From Penium margaritaceum (lineage: Eukaryota; Streptophyta; Zygnematophyceae; Desmidiales; Peniaceae), in contig SZWC01002438.1 of NCBI GenBank assembly GCA_023375785.1, forward strand, positions 62,001 through 126,000: DNA of 64,000 nt. Direction: 5' to 3'. The notes under the pieces were generated by a model. That model was not told where the DNA came from. It worked only from the letters and a program-made list of their open reading frames with translations, and ran no database searches. The position numbers and the translations under genes were made by a program. This document shows positions 1-11,399 of this stretch, piece after piece (position 1 is the first letter of the stretch; every line of letters begins with the position of its first letter).

Positions 1-95
1 CAACATCTCAGCTCCTTACGAGCTTTCCAATCGCTTGGTCCAACAGCCTGTACACCTTGTGTGTAGTGTCATATCCAACCATTACATACTTACGG

Positions 96-832
96 TGTTG
101 GGAAAGGAGCCATCTCGCTCAGTTTCAGGTCTACAGGAGCAAGTTCCAAGAAAGTACCAGATGCCTGCTCTGATTACCAATCCAACTTCACCATTGGAAA
201 GATCAGGTGGCGAAGTGCCAACGGTCCAAGTTTGAGGCCGATCCAACGGTCGGATTGGGAGATATGAATTTTCGTAGTTTCCGGGGTCATCGACCGTCGA
301 TATCCGGGTGACCATGGGCGATGGCTCCATGCCTTAGCCTGAGAAAAGAAAAAGGCAAGAGGTCCAGGGTCAAGACCTGATGGGAGAAATATCCAAAAAG
401 GTCCTTGGTCTTAGGATTGCCTTGTCACAGTGTGCTGACTAGGATAAAGGTACCTCTCCTTACTTTTTAGGTGAGGTGAGATCCTTGTGTGCTAGCCATG
501 GACACATGGCGATTTTTCATGGGTTTGTGGGTTATGTGACCACTAGGAGTGTGCCATAAGAGCATTCTCTAGCTCTCTAGGTCGTGTGTGAGTGGTCAGC
601 CTGATTGCAGGCTGATTTCCTCCCTTGTGTGAGATTATGGACTCTAGTGTGTGAGCCTTAGCCTCCATGGCTAAGTGGTGTGGCTTGTGAGAGGGCTGAC
701 TTGCCCAAGCTCTAGCTCTATATGTACTCCATCATTTTGAGTGATTGAACAACCATTCTTCAGCACAAGTGATGCCCTTCCAATCACACATGCTCGCTGC
801 TCCAAGGCTCCCTCTCTCCTCAAGCTCCAACA
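96..832 (+). repeat. Fam1 copy A 5' LTR
   Basis: The 737 bp LTR begins TGTTGGGAAAGG and ends CTCCAACA, so its ends form a 6-bp inverted repeat TGTTGG/CCAACA containing the TG...CA expected of LTRs. It aligns along its length with the LTR at 5724-6452 and with the LTRs of copies C, D, E, F and K. A TATA-like CTATATGTA lies at 718-726, and ATCCAACGGTCGGATTG at 241-257 is repeated in the leader. Confidence 0.95.
718..726 (+). promoter_or_regulatory. Possible TATA box in the Fam1 LTR
   Basis: CTATATGTA lies about 105 bp before the LTR end and is kept in most Fam1 LTRs (for example around 6340 and, inverted, around 20873). Its position fits an LTR promoter with the start of transcription downstream. 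No transcript evidence is available here. Confidence 0.35.
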
Positions 833-834
833 TT

Positions 835-846
835 TGGTATCAGAGC
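835..846 (+). other. Primer-binding site, initiator tRNA-Met 3' end (copy A)
   Basis: TGGTATCAGAGC begins two bases after the 5' LTR and is the exact complement of the 3' end of plant initiator tRNA-Met, the usual minus-strand primer of plant Copia elements. The same site follows the 5' LTR of C, D, F and K, with one difference in K. Confidence 0.93.
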
Positions 847-1479
847 CAAGTTCTGCCACTTCCAGCCAGCACAGGCCGTCACTTTGAGAGTGACAGGTTG
901 GGGTTAAACCTTCACCAGATTTGACAATCGTCCACAAGATCTTCAAGTTAAAGAGACACGCTTTCCAACGAGCCCAAGATCACGAAGATCCAACGGTCGG
1001 ATTGAGAGTTATGCTCAAAACGAGGTCGGCCACGGCTACACTCTTCTCTATGAGTAAGACTGTCGCCTTGTGATGACCATAACTCTCTCATTTCTTTGTC
1101 AAATTTAAAAAGTGGCATATGCGAATTGTAGTATTTTTCCTACGCTTTGCATTGGTCTAAAAATATTTGCATTCCATTGATTCGTTTGGGAGAAACGCCG
1201 TTTACAAACTGGCTGGTCTGAGTTGGAGTAGGAGCAGAAGCATACCCTGTTTTCAAGAGGGCATATCTTTTGAAATCCCCTATTGATGACCCTGTTTTAT
1301 GCGTCGATCTGAAAGTTTTTGGGCTGAATTTTCCAGTGGTGGGCTCAGTTTTTCAAAATTCCCAGTCTGCTGGCACCTATAGTCCATTTTTTGTCAGACA
1401 GATTTCTGGCAGAAGCAGCAGCAGAAGCAGGGGTAGCGCCGCCATCCAAGGGCAGCGCTGAGCATCACCAAGGCTCAAA
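847..1479 (+). other. Fam1 untranslated leader (copy A)
   Basis: About 630 bp separate the primer site from gag. No reading frame is conserved here. The leader repeats the LTR motif ATCCAACGGTCGGATTG at 988-1004, followed by GAGAGTTATG (LTR: GGAGATATG). The same leader is seen in C, D, F and K, so it is a fixed part of the family and would be expected to carry packaging and dimer signals. Confidence 0.7.
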
Positions 1480-4400
1480 ATGGCAGCAGCTGGCGTTGTG
1501 ACAGCAGCCCAGCCTTTGGAGAGGCTGGAGGGACGCGCCAACTTCACGTTTTGGAAGATCCGTACCCGCCTCCTTTTGGAGGAGAGGGGTTTGTGGGAGG
1601 TGGTGAGCGGCGACGAGCCGGCTCCAGTTCCACAGGCAAAAGGCATCACCGCAGCGCAGGTGGTGGCGGGGAAGACGCCGCAAAAGGGTGCAACTGATGC
1701 GGGTTCTTCTGCAGCTATACCAGCGACGTACGAGGAGTGGAAAAAGAAGGACAGGCAGGCCTACAGGTTGCTTGTTAACACCATCTCCAACCCGTTTCTT
1801 CAGTACGTGAGTGACAAGGCTACTGCAAAAAAGGGGTGGGACACATTGTGCAAGAAGTTTGAGAGCAAGGATCCTGCATTCCTCATGCTTTTGGAGGAAA
1901 AGATGATGGTGCTGAAAATGCAGGGTGGTGAACGGATGGAGGCGTATCTCAAAAGGGCAAAGGAGCAGGCGAAACAGTTGAGAGCGGCTGGCAATCCTAT
2001 GGAAGAGACGTACTTCATTCTCCTCTTGCTGAGGGGACTCCCAACCAGCTACGACACGGTGCGAAAGACATTGGAATGCCAGCCGACTCTCGACCTCGAC
2101 TTCATCTGCATGCACTTGGTGCAGGTGGAACTACGTCGTAATGCAGCAAAGCGCAATGGCGGCAGCAGCAGCAGTGAAGCAGCTTTCATGGCCATGGACT
2201 CACGCAACCAGCAGCAGCAACAGTCCGGGCAGCAGAGAGGCAAGAAGAAGGGCAAGTGCCACTATTGCCAGAAAGAGGGGCACTACAAGAAAGAGTGCTT
2301 CAAGTTTAAAAGGGACCAGAAGGAGTAGCAACAGCAGCAGAAAAAGCAGCAATCTCCACAGCAACAGCAGCAGCAGTCACAGCAACGGCAGCAGCAGCAG
2401 CAGCAGCAGAACCAGACTAGCGTGCGCCATTTTGGCAATATGACATCGCCAAGGAGGTGCGCGACCGCCTCTTCTTGGCAAAGTCTGACATGTCGCAGAA
2501 GGACGGCGGATCTGGCGTGGTACAAGGACTCGGGATGTACCAAGAATCACGCACCACAAGGAGTGGTTCACACAACTGCTCTCCATTCCTCCTCGGCCGA
2601 TTGCTTTGGGTGATGATCGAGTGGTGTTTGCTGAGGGGATTGGGATTGTGGAGATGTGGTTGGAGACCCCGCGTGGAATGGAAGTGGGAGTTTTCCATGG
2701 CGTGCTGTATGTGCCTGATGCTGCGTTCAACCTTCTCTCAATGTCCTCTCTCACCAACACAGGACTCCGCGTTGTCTTTGATGATGACTATGGCTACATC
2801 CACAACAAGGAAACAGGAGAGGAGTTGGCCAACTCGGTGAAGGAGGGCGACATGTACCGCCTGCTGGGGGCGACCAAGATCCTGCGTGAACAGACTCTTG
2901 CAACAGTGGTGCACGCGACAGATGGCGAGATCTGGCATGCGCGCTACGGCCACATTGGCATGCACGCCTTACAGCAGCTTCAAGCAAAGCAGATGGTGCG
3001 TGACCTGCCTACCATCTCTAACTTTGAGCAGCAGTTATGCATCGGATGTTTGGAGGGGAAGCAACACCGCGAGGCATTCTCTGGAGCAGGGGAACGTGCG
3101 AAAGAGGTGTTGGAGCTGGTCCACACGGACTTGTGCGGACCGATGCAGACCCAGAGATTTGGAAGCTCTAGGTATTTTCTCACCTTCATTGATGATTTCA
3201 GCCGTTACACTGTTGTGTACTTCCTTTCCTCCAAGGACCAGTGCTTTGACAAATTCAAGGAGTTTAAGGCCATGGTGGAGAACCAATCTAGCAAGAAGAT
3301 CAAGGCGTTGCGCAGCGACTGCGGTAAAGAGTACCTGAGCAAGGAATTCCAAGACAACCTCGCAGCAGCTGGCATCAAGGCGCAACGTACCGCGCCGTAC
3401 TCGCCGCAGCAGAACGGTGTAGCAAAATGCGCCAACCGTACCATTGTGGAGTCGGCGCGCTCCATGCTGCACGCGGCTAGGCTGACCTACGACTTCTAAG
3501 CTGAAGCCGTGAGCACTGCGGTCTACATCAAGAACCGCAGTCCAACTAAGGCGCTGGAGCAGATGACGCCGTACGAGGCGTGGTTCGGCAAGAAGCCAAG
3601 CGTAGGTCATCTTTCTGCGTTTGGCAGCTTGGCGCACATGCATGTGCCAAAGGAGAAGCGGCGAAAATGGGACGCGAAGAGTGCGCAGATGCTGATGATT
3701 GGCTACGACGTGGCAAGCAAGGACTATCGCCTCTACGAGAGGGATACAGGCCACGTCATCATCTCCAGGGATGTCGTCTTCAACGAGAGCAACGTCATCG
3801 GCACCAACATCGTGTGTGAAGAGGCAGCACAACCAGCAGCTGACGAGACAGTGGGAGCAAAAATTCTTCCTGACCCAGTTTCTCCCGATCCTTCCTCTAC
3901 TGTGACAGTGGGAGAATCACTCTACTCTCCCATGTCTGATGTTGCACATACAGCAGCCTCATCGGCAGAAGCAGAGGAGGGAGATGTAGCACCACCAGCA
4001 GTAGTAGTTGTGCCAGCAGCACCGCGCCAGCCGCCCGCTAACGCTCCAGTACCTGGTCGCAGGTACCCTCTTAGGATGCGTTACAAGCCTGGTGAGCGCG
4101 GCCATTTTTGGATGCTACAGAAACCAGAACAGATGAACGTCGCAGTTGCAGCAGATTCAGATGAGCCAACATCATACAAGGAGGCCATGGCTGCACCGGA
4201 TGCAGCAGATTGGGCGCAAGCCGTGCAGCAAGAGATACAGTCGCAGTTGGACAACGGCACGTGGGAGCTGACTGAGCGGCTACCAGGACGTAAGGTGATC
4301 AAGTGCAAGTGGGTGTTCAAGAAGAAGCAGGGAGCAGATGGTAACCTGGAAAAGTACAAGGCGAGGCTGGTCGCCAAGGGCTACTCGTAACAGGAGGGCA

Positions 4401-5704
4401 TCGACTACACACAAACTTTGTCCCTCTTGCGGTTTGCCTCTGTTCGCACGCTCCTCTCTTATGCAGCGGCTGAGGACTTCGAGGTTCACCACATGGATGT
4501 CAAGACGGCATTCTTGAATGGTGACTTGGAGGAGGAGGTCTACATGGAGCAGCCAGAAGGGTTCGTCATGGATGGCCAGGAGCACCTGGTCTGCAAGCTG
4601 TAAAAGTCGTTGTACGGCCTGAAGCAAGCGTCGCGTGCTTGGAACCAGAAGTTGGATGCAGCGTTGCAATGCATGGGGTTTGAGCGCAGCGAGTGTGACT
4701 ACAGCGTGTATTGCTGGCAGCATGAGCATGAGATCCTCATCATCATTGTCTATGTGGATGACATGCTCCTCCTTTCCAACAGCATGTCTGCACTGCAGGA
4801 GTTCAAGGAAGCCATGCAGGAGCGCTTCCAGATGTCTGATCTCGGGGAGGCATCATACTTCCTTGGTATCCAGATCACGCGTGACCGCAAGTCACCCTCT
4901 CTCTCCCTGCAGCAGAGCCGCTACATTAAGGATGTTTTGCAGCGGTTTGGCATGGCAGAGGCAAAATCCATCGGCACGCCGCTGGAGACGCGGCAGTACC
5001 TCGTGAGCTTCAATGGAGAAGCAAATGCAGCTGAGCGGCAGAAGTACCAGAGCGCCGTCGGTAGTCTCATGAACCTGATGATGGCAACCAGGCCGGACCT
5101 CGCACAGGCTGTGAGCGTTGTGAGCCAGCAAATGGCTAATCCCGGACCGGAGCACCAGAAGGCAGTGAAGCGGATCATCTGCCACCTTGCAAGAACCATG
5201 AACATCGGCATCACCTACAACGGCAATGACAACAGCATCATCAGCTACACAGACACAGATTGGACTTCAAACCCTAAGGACCGCAAGTCCATCTCTGGAC
5301 ATGTGTTCCTCATGAATGGTGGAGCCATCAGCTGGTGCAGCAAGCGGCAGGTGGTCGTGGCCACCTCGAGTACAGAAGCTGAGTACGTATCTCTCATCTT
5401 TGGAGCCAAGGAAGTAGTTTAGCTCCAACGTCTCATGGCAGAGATGAGTGGGAGTGCAGCAGTTCCAGTTCCTGTGCGCGTCGACAACCAGAGCGCAATC
5501 GCACTCGCCAAGAATCCTGAGCACCATGCACGCACCAAGCACATTGATATCGCATATTATTTCATCACGCACATGGTGCAGGAGGGTGCTATCAAGCTGG
5601 AGTTTACTCCAACCAGCAAGCAGGTCGCTGATTTCTGCACCAAGCCAGTGACCCGTGAGAAGCAGCTGTTCTGCATGAAGGCATGTGGACTCGGCCCAGT
5701 CTGA
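1480..5704 (+). pseudogene. Fam1 gag-pol relic (copy A)
   Basis: This is the decayed gag-pol region of copy A. Parts in order are a Copia-type gag with an N-terminal WKIRTRLLLEE-like segment (about 1540-2110), a CCHC knuckle CHYCQKEGHYKKEC (about 2256-2297), a CAG-repeat glutamine-rich linker (about 2325-2412), protease with a DSG motif near 2528, a pre-integrase zinc region beginning with a WHARYGH motif (about 2930-3090), an integrase core with HTDLCGP and SPQQNGV (about 3100-3480), reverse transcriptase with YVDD at 4751-4762 (about 4260-4970), and RNase H with STEAEY (about 5230-5700). The region is broken in roughly six places and is a fossil. Family assignment is firm from domain order and motifs. 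Confidence 0.92.
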
Positions 5705-5711
5705 CTGCGGC

Positions 5712-5723
5712 AAAGTGGGAGAT
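5712..5723 (+). other. Polypurine tract, copy A
   Basis: AAAGTGGGAGAT directly abuts the 3' LTR, where the plus-strand primer is expected. The same tract is next to the 3' LTR of F (42137-42148) and, inverted, of C and D. Confidence 0.8.
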
Positions 5724-6452
5724 TGTTGGGAAAGGAGCCATCAGCCTCAGTTTCAGGTCCACAAGAGCAAGTTCCATGAAAGTACCAAATGCCCGCTCTG
5801 ATCGCTGATCGGACTTCACCATTGGAAAGATGAGGTGGCAAAATGCCTACGGTCCAAGTGTGAGGCCGATCCAACAGTCGGATTGGGAGATATGAATTTT
5901 CGGGGCCATCGATCGTCGATATCCGGGTGACCATGGGGGATGGCTCCATGCCTTAGCCTGAGAAAAGAAAAAGGCAAGAGGTCCATGGTCAAGACCTGAT
6001 GGGAGAAATATCCAAAAAGGTCCTTGGTCTTAGGATTGCCTTGTCAGAGTGTGCTGACTAGGATAAAGGTACCTCTCCTTACTTTTTAGGTGAGGTGAGA
6101 TCTTTGTGTGCTAGCCATGGACACATGGCGATTCTCCATGGGTTTGTGGGTTATGTGACCACTAGGAGTGTGCCATGAGAGCATTCTCTAGCTCTCTAGG
6201 TCGTGTGTGAGTGGTCAGCCTGATTGCTAGGCTGAATTTGTCCCTTGTGTGAGATTATGGACTCTAGTGTGTGAGCCTTAGCCTCCATGGCTAAGTGGTG
6301 TGGCTTGTGAGAGGGCTGACTTGCCCAAGCTCTAGCTCTATATGTACTTCATCATTTTGAGTGATTGAATAACCATTCTTCAGCACAAGTGATGCCCTTC
6401 CAATCACACATGCTCGCTGCTCCAAGGCTCCCTCTCTCCTCAAGCTCCAACA
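5724..6452 (+). repeat. Fam1 copy A 3' LTR
   Basis: The 729 bp LTR begins TGTTGGGAAAGG and ends CTCCAACA. It matches the 5' LTR along its length with scattered base differences and short indels, and is followed by the second target copy TACGA. Confidence 0.95.
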
Positions 6453-8660
6453 TACGAGCGCGTGCATCGAACTTGCCAGTTCCCTCTCCTGCTTGGACCT
6501 TTGCCCACGCAGTACAGCCAAAGCCCCTAAAGGATGAGGCATCTGGCTTCTTCCCTGACCAAGCCTCTTGTGGCATCCTGAGCTGCTTCTCTTGCTGCTT
6601 CTTACCACGCCTTCCAAGCGCGGCTGCTAAAGTGAGATTCACAAGGTAGAAAGCAGTTCTTGCAGCTTCAGCCCAGAAGCGAGGTGGGAGTTTGGCGTCA
6701 AAGAGCATGCTTCGTGTCATGCCGAGGATAGTCTGGTTCATCCGCTTGGCAACGGCATTGCTCTAGAAGGTGTAAGGGGCGGTGGTCTGGTGGTTGATTT
6801 TGTGTTGGCTCAACCAGTCTTTGCACGCCTCGTACTCACCACCGTTATCCGTACGCAGTGCCTTGACCTTCTTGCTTGTCTGCCACTGTACCATCGCGAC
6901 AAACTCTTGCAGCTTCTCCTTGACCTCTCCCTTTGTCTTGAGGAAGTAGATCCACATTTTACGACTGTGGTCATCGATGAAGGTCAAGAAATGCTTACTG
7001 CCGCTGTTTGAAGGGATACGGAATGGTCCGCACACTTCAAAGTGAATCAGGTCAAAGATTACTGTCGCACGTTGCCCATTACACTCAAAGGTCTTTCTCT
7101 TTACCTTGCCTCAGAGGCATGACTCACACAGCATTTTGCACTTTCCTTCATCCTTGGCCTTGCATCCCTCCATCCCATGAACCACTTCGTACTGCTCCAT
7201 AGCTTGCAGTGTGCTGTCGGCCACGTGGCCAAACCGCCTGTGCCGCAGCTCAGCATCTGTGTCAGTGGAGTTGACCGCCAAGGTGACGGCTTGTGGTGCA
7301 ACATCTGGCTTTGGAGACTTGGACTCTTCAACCGCCGCAAATACCTCATTTGTACTTTCAAGGGGTTTGGTCTATGGAGCCCATCAACTCTTGGGACATG
7401 TGCGACAAGACTCTCCTTGGGATAGGAGATCTTGATGTGCTTGTTCTTGACAATCACCGCCTTCTACTCTGTGAAGACGACCGTCATGTCGTGGTCCGTG
7501 ATTTTGGACACTGATAAGAGGTTTGCTGCAAAATACGACATGTACACGACATTCTCTAGCTTCAAGTTTTTTTCAGCACCGTTCACATTGATGCTGATCA
7601 ACTTATGTCCCTCGCCTTGCACATGGACAAAGCTACGGTTGGCACACCTGCAGCAACGTTCAATGTCCCCAATGGAGATAAACCCATCCTTCTGCCTTGA
7701 AGAGTGGTGGTTCGTGCCAGAGTTGAGCCCGTAGGCTCCTCTCTTAAGCAATGCTGCATCCTTAGTTGCCGGTACGCCCTCAGCCATCATGTTTGTCAAC
7801 TCTTTCTTACCCTTTCCTTTGTCCTCACATTTACCACCATGATCTTTGTCTTCCTTCTTGGGAGCCCTGCACTCCCGTGCCCAACGCCAAGGCTTGCCAC
7901 AGTTATGGCACTTTCCAAGACGCTTTGAACTCTTTCCACTGCCACCATTGCCTTGTCCTCCACCGCCACCGCTTCCGCTGCTGCTCTGACCAGAAGAGGA
8001 GTTATTGCCACGACCACCATAGTGTGCAACATAGGCTGAAATGTTATCCTCACTGCCGTTGTGACGCATGGCCTTGTTGCGCACGTATTCGGACACTGCC
8101 TCATACGTCAAGTCCTCCTCCTTTCAACTGCCAAAGACGGTGATCAGAGGACCCGAGCTTTCAGGTAGCGCCATGAGGAGGATCATGGCGTGCATGTTGG
8201 TGTCAATTTCCTAGTTCATTTGGATCACTTGCTGTAGTAGTCCTTGAAACTGCAAGAGGAAGTCCGGAATCGACTCTCTCTTGCTCACCTTCATCAAAAT
8301 CAGCTTTTGAAGGATGAACAGGTGATTTGCAAGAGCCGTTGATTGGTGTATACGTGCAAGCTTCTCATAAGCCTTTTATGCATGTGTGAAACCTTGGGGT
8401 GGACATACTGTGACTCGTGCTCTGATGTCACAAGAATCGCAAGCGCCATGTCATTTTTGACACTCTACACGTCATATCCAGGATCTGTTTTTGGAGGTTC
8501 AACCTCTTCTCTTAGGAACATCTTCAAGTAGCCACACACCCTTATGACAATCTCAAATTGCCATCTCCACAAGGGAAAACCAAACCTTGTGAACTGTGAT
8601 ATCCCACCATTGACGTGCTCTAGAGTGAGCGTTGTAGGTGTTGTCATACTGCTTCTCTGC
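6453..8660 (-). pseudogene. Fam2 gag-pol relic (copy B1)
   Basis: This minus-strand relic contains, in its own order, gag beginning with an MTTPTTLTLEHVNGG-like start (near 8645), a CCHC knuckle CHNCGK (near 7890), a protease with an SGTNHHSS stretch (about 7690-7750), a pre-integrase region with ELRHRRFGHVA-type sequence (about 7200-7260), and an integrase core with CGPFRIPSNSGSK and TDNGGEYEACK (about 6760-7035). It continues beyond copy A at 1-95. RT and RNase H lie outside the window. It is broken in several places. Fam2 is clearly distinct from Fam1 at the protein level. Confidence 0.85.
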
Positions 8661-9010
8661 TTCACTACTTTGTTGAAGCCGATGTAGGCTGATGTAGGTT
8701 GTTGTCTGCTCCTGGTTTAGAAGGTGTAGATCCGACGCTTATCCCTTAGCCGTTGATCACCATAGAAAAAGAAGAACGCACACTAGAAAACCCAAAGTCG
8801 TGCCTCCAAGGACAAAGCTTGTCCTGGTTAGGGTCCAAGGGTCGTACCTCCAAGGGTAGAGCTTATCCTTGGTCCTTGTTCGCTAATTGCCAACACCCGC
8901 CGTTCGAGCTGATGGACCAAATGGAGCAGATTGAGCTGATGGAGCTGATGCGTGCTACAAGACAGAGAGGGCAAGAGAGTGCGTAGAAACGTGCCTTACA
9001 ACTAGTCAGT
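8661..9010 (-). other. Fam2 leader (copy B1)
   Basis: Roughly 350 bp of untranslated leader lie between gag and the primer site. Short GAGCTGATGGA-like repeats (8935-8950) and two partly repeated units around CAAGGACAAAGCTT/CAAGGGTAGAGCTT (8805-8870) are visible; both recur in copy B3 (about 43900-44000). Confidence 0.6.
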
Positions 9011-9025
9011 GTGGGCCTATAACCC
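9011..9025 (-). other. Half-tRNA primer-binding site, anticodon arm of initiator tRNA-Met (copy B1)
   Basis: GTGGGCCTATAACCC (plus strand) lies two bases from the LTR. It equals the anticodon arm of plant initiator tRNA-Met (GTGGGCCCATAACCC) with one difference, so the element's own strand is complementary to that internal part of the tRNA. No TGGTATCAGAGC-type site is present. Confidence 0.75.
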
Positions 9026-9027
9026 TT

Positions 9028-9634
9028 TGTCAACTTGCCTCAGGCGGCAGTCTAGAAAACGGGAGCAAACTCCTGGGACTTAGACCAACCAATGCTTCTT
9101 TAGTGTCTGCCTCTGGTGGACAACTCCATGAGGAGTCTCAAAGGTCAAAACTGTACTCAATGACAGGCAATTGACAGGTTCTTATAGTCCTAGAGCCAGC
9201 CTCTAGCCTAGGCCCGCAGTGGCTCCTTCGATGAGCCACTATGGGGGCAATCTGGATTACATCCTCCCCCTTGTCTACATGGCGCTCCTTGTGACCGCCA
9301 AGTGGCGCCAGCCACCAGGAAGGACCTTGGAATGTTCTAAGATGTCTCTTAGAATCTTCCTGTCCCCCCCCTTTTGGTCACAAAGAAAAACAGTCACGAG
9401 GCTGGGATTTGACCCAGTGACCTCTCGCTCTAAAGACTTACTCAGGAACGTTTAAGCCACAAGGATTTGTCCTAGGTAGTGTTTGCTGGGGATACTATCC
9501 AGATTAGACCAAGGGGACTTGTTCCAAAGGAGCAGTACATGCCTTGTCTATCTGGACCAAATTTAGGGGACTTACTCCAAGGGAGCAGTGCATGCCTAGT
9601 CCGTTTTGTGCCTGTCCAAACATGAGCCATGGAC
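9028..9634 (-). repeat. Fam2 copy B1 5' LTR, incomplete
   Basis: The LTR starts TGTCAACTTGCC on the plus strand and follows the Fam2 LTR seen at 29574-30343 and 43049-43819 (inverted). It stops about 16 bp short of the expected outer end, where Fam1 sequence begins. Confidence 0.8.
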
Positions 9635-10261
9635 AAGAAGGGTGCGTGAATTTCATGTTTTGAAAGATCCGTACTCGCAGCGTACTACGCCATTCTCGTT
9701 GGAATACAACGTCGTAGCAAAACGCGCCAACCGCATCTCTGTTGAGTCGGTACGCTCCATGTTGTACGCGGCTAGGCATACCTAACTTGTAGGCCGAAGT
9801 AGTGAGCACTGTTGTGTACATCAAGAACCGCAGTCCAACCAAGGTGTTGGAGTAGATGTCATCATACGAGGAATGGTTTGGTAAGAAGTCGAGCGTGGGT
9901 CACTTTCCTACGTTTGGTAGCTTGGGGCACATGCACGCACCCAAGGAAAAGGGACAAAAATAGGATGCAAAGAGCGTGCAGATGTCGATGCTTGGTTGTG
10001 ACGTAGCAACCACATCATCATCTGCAAGGATGTCGTCTTCAGTGTGAGCAACGTCATCGGCACCAACATTGATTCTCAGGAAGGAATAGAACTAGTAGCT
10101 GACGAGGCAATGGGAGCAAATACCCTTCCCAATCATGTCTCTCTTAACCTTTTTTCTACTATGACAATGGGAGAACCACTCCACTCTCCAATGTCTGATG
10201 TAGCAGATATAGCTACCTCAACAGCACAACCTGAAGAAGGAGATGCAGCACCACCAGTAGT
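9635..10261 (+). mobile_element. Fam1 Copia fragment (gag trace and integrase/linker)
   Basis: A short gag-like trace (about 9645-9680, AAGATCCGTACTCGC) is followed by sequence matching the Fam1 integrase C-terminal part and the linker towards RT (compare 3390-4000 in copy A). It is heavily decayed and has no LTR of its own. The piece is bounded on both sides by Fam2 LTR sequence. Confidence 0.75.
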
Positions 10262-10643
10262 TGTCAACTTGCCTGTGGCAACGGTATAGAAAACAAGTTC
10301 TGATACAATGGTTCTCGCTGAAAGCTCTTAGTATCACAACCAAGAGGACATATCATCCTCTTACCCAAGGTTCCATACAGAGCAATTCGTGGGAATCATT
10401 TCCTTGCACTATGGTCTTAGCACCTGGTCACTTTTGCTCAAGGGGCCAAACCTAGAACTTAGACCAACGAATACTTTTTTAGTGTCTACCTCTGGTGAAC
10501 AACTCTGTTAGGAGTCACAAAGGTAAGAACTATACTGAATGATAGGTAACAGACAGGTTCTTATAGTCCTAAAACCAGCCTCTAGCCTAGGTCCATACTG
10601 GCTCCTCAGATGAGCCAATCTGGGGGCAATCTTGATTGCATGA

Positions 10644-11381
10644 TCTTGGAACTGGAGGAGAGAGGGAGCTTTGGAGCAGCGAGCATGTGGGACTGGAAGG
10701 GCATCACTTGTGCTGAAGAATGGTTGTTAAATCACTCACAATGATGTAGTACATATAGATCTAGAGCTTGGGTAAGTCAGCCCTCTCACAAGCCATACCA
10801 CTTAGTCATGGAGGCTAAGGCTCACACACTAGAGTCCATAATCTCACACAAGGGAGGAAATCAGCGTAGCAATCAGGCTGACCACTCACATCCGACCTAG
10901 AGAGCTACAAAATACTCTCATAACACACTCTTAGTAGTCACATAACCCACAATCCCATGCAGAATCGCCATGTGTCAATGGCTAGCACAGAAGTCTCTCA
11001 CCTCACCTAAAAAGAAAGGAGAGGTACCTTTTTCCTAGTCAGTACACTCTGACAAGGCAACCCAAGAATCTAGGACCTTTTTGGGTATTTCTTCCATCAA
11101 GTCTTGACCCTGGATCTCTTGCCATTTTCTTTTCTCAGGCTAAAGCATGGAGCCATCGCCCATGGTCACCCGGATTTTGGTGGTCGATGACCTCAAAAAC
11201 TTTGAAAACTCATATCTCCAATTCCGACTGTTGGATCGGCCTCAAACTTAGACCATAAATGTTTTGCCACCTGATCTTTGCAATGATGAAGTTGGATTGA
11301 TGATCGGAGCAGGCATCTGGTACTTTCCTGGATCTTGCTCCTGTGAACTTGAAACTGAGTCGAATGGCTCGTTTTCCAAAA
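10644..11381 (-). repeat. Fam1 copy C 3' LTR
   Basis: This is a minus-strand Fam1 LTR of about 738 bp, slightly altered at both tips, followed at 11384-11400 by the inverted polypurine tract and RNase H sequence. Confidence 0.9.
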
Positions 11382-11399
11382 ATCTCCCACTTTGCCGCA

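Larger units (their letters stand above)
96..6452 (+). mobile_element. Fam1 Copia LTR retrotransposon copy A, full length, inserted in B1
   Basis: A complete-length Ty1/Copia element of about 6.36 kb has two LTRs in the same orientation, a primer site for initiator tRNA-Met, a leader, a gag-pol relic in the order gag-PR-IN-RT-RH, and a purine tract before the 3' LTR. Copia identity follows from integrase lying before reverse transcriptase. Flanking bases are TACGG (91-95) and TACGA (6453-6457), a 5-bp target duplication with one difference. The target is the integrase region of Fam2 copy B1. The coding region is broken in roughly six places. The two LTRs differ by several per hundred bases by eye, concentrated in the first 150 bp, so it is not a very recent insertion. 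Confidence 0.95.
1..9634 (-). mobile_element. Fam2 Copia LTR retrotransposon copy B1, partial, split by copy A
   Basis: This is a minus-strand Ty1/Copia relic that runs off the left edge of the window. Reading 3' to 5' along the plus strand it shows integrase C-terminal sequence (1-95 and 6453-6760), integrase core (6763-7035), the zinc-binding pre-integrase region, protease, gag with a CCHC knuckle near 7890, a leader, the primer site and a 5' LTR. Copy A lies inside the integrase part: bases 1-95 and the sequence from 6453 are contiguous in the related copy B3 (around 46390-46480). The coding part is broken in many places, more than ten by eye. Its LTR is shorter than in other copies and its outer end runs into unrelated Fam1 debris at about 9634, so no target duplication is visible. 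Confidence 0.85.

Noticed and set aside
835-846. tRNA gene at the primer sites
   Set aside because: Only the complement of one tRNA end or arm is present, always beside an LTR, and no cloverleaf can be formed. These are primer-binding sites.
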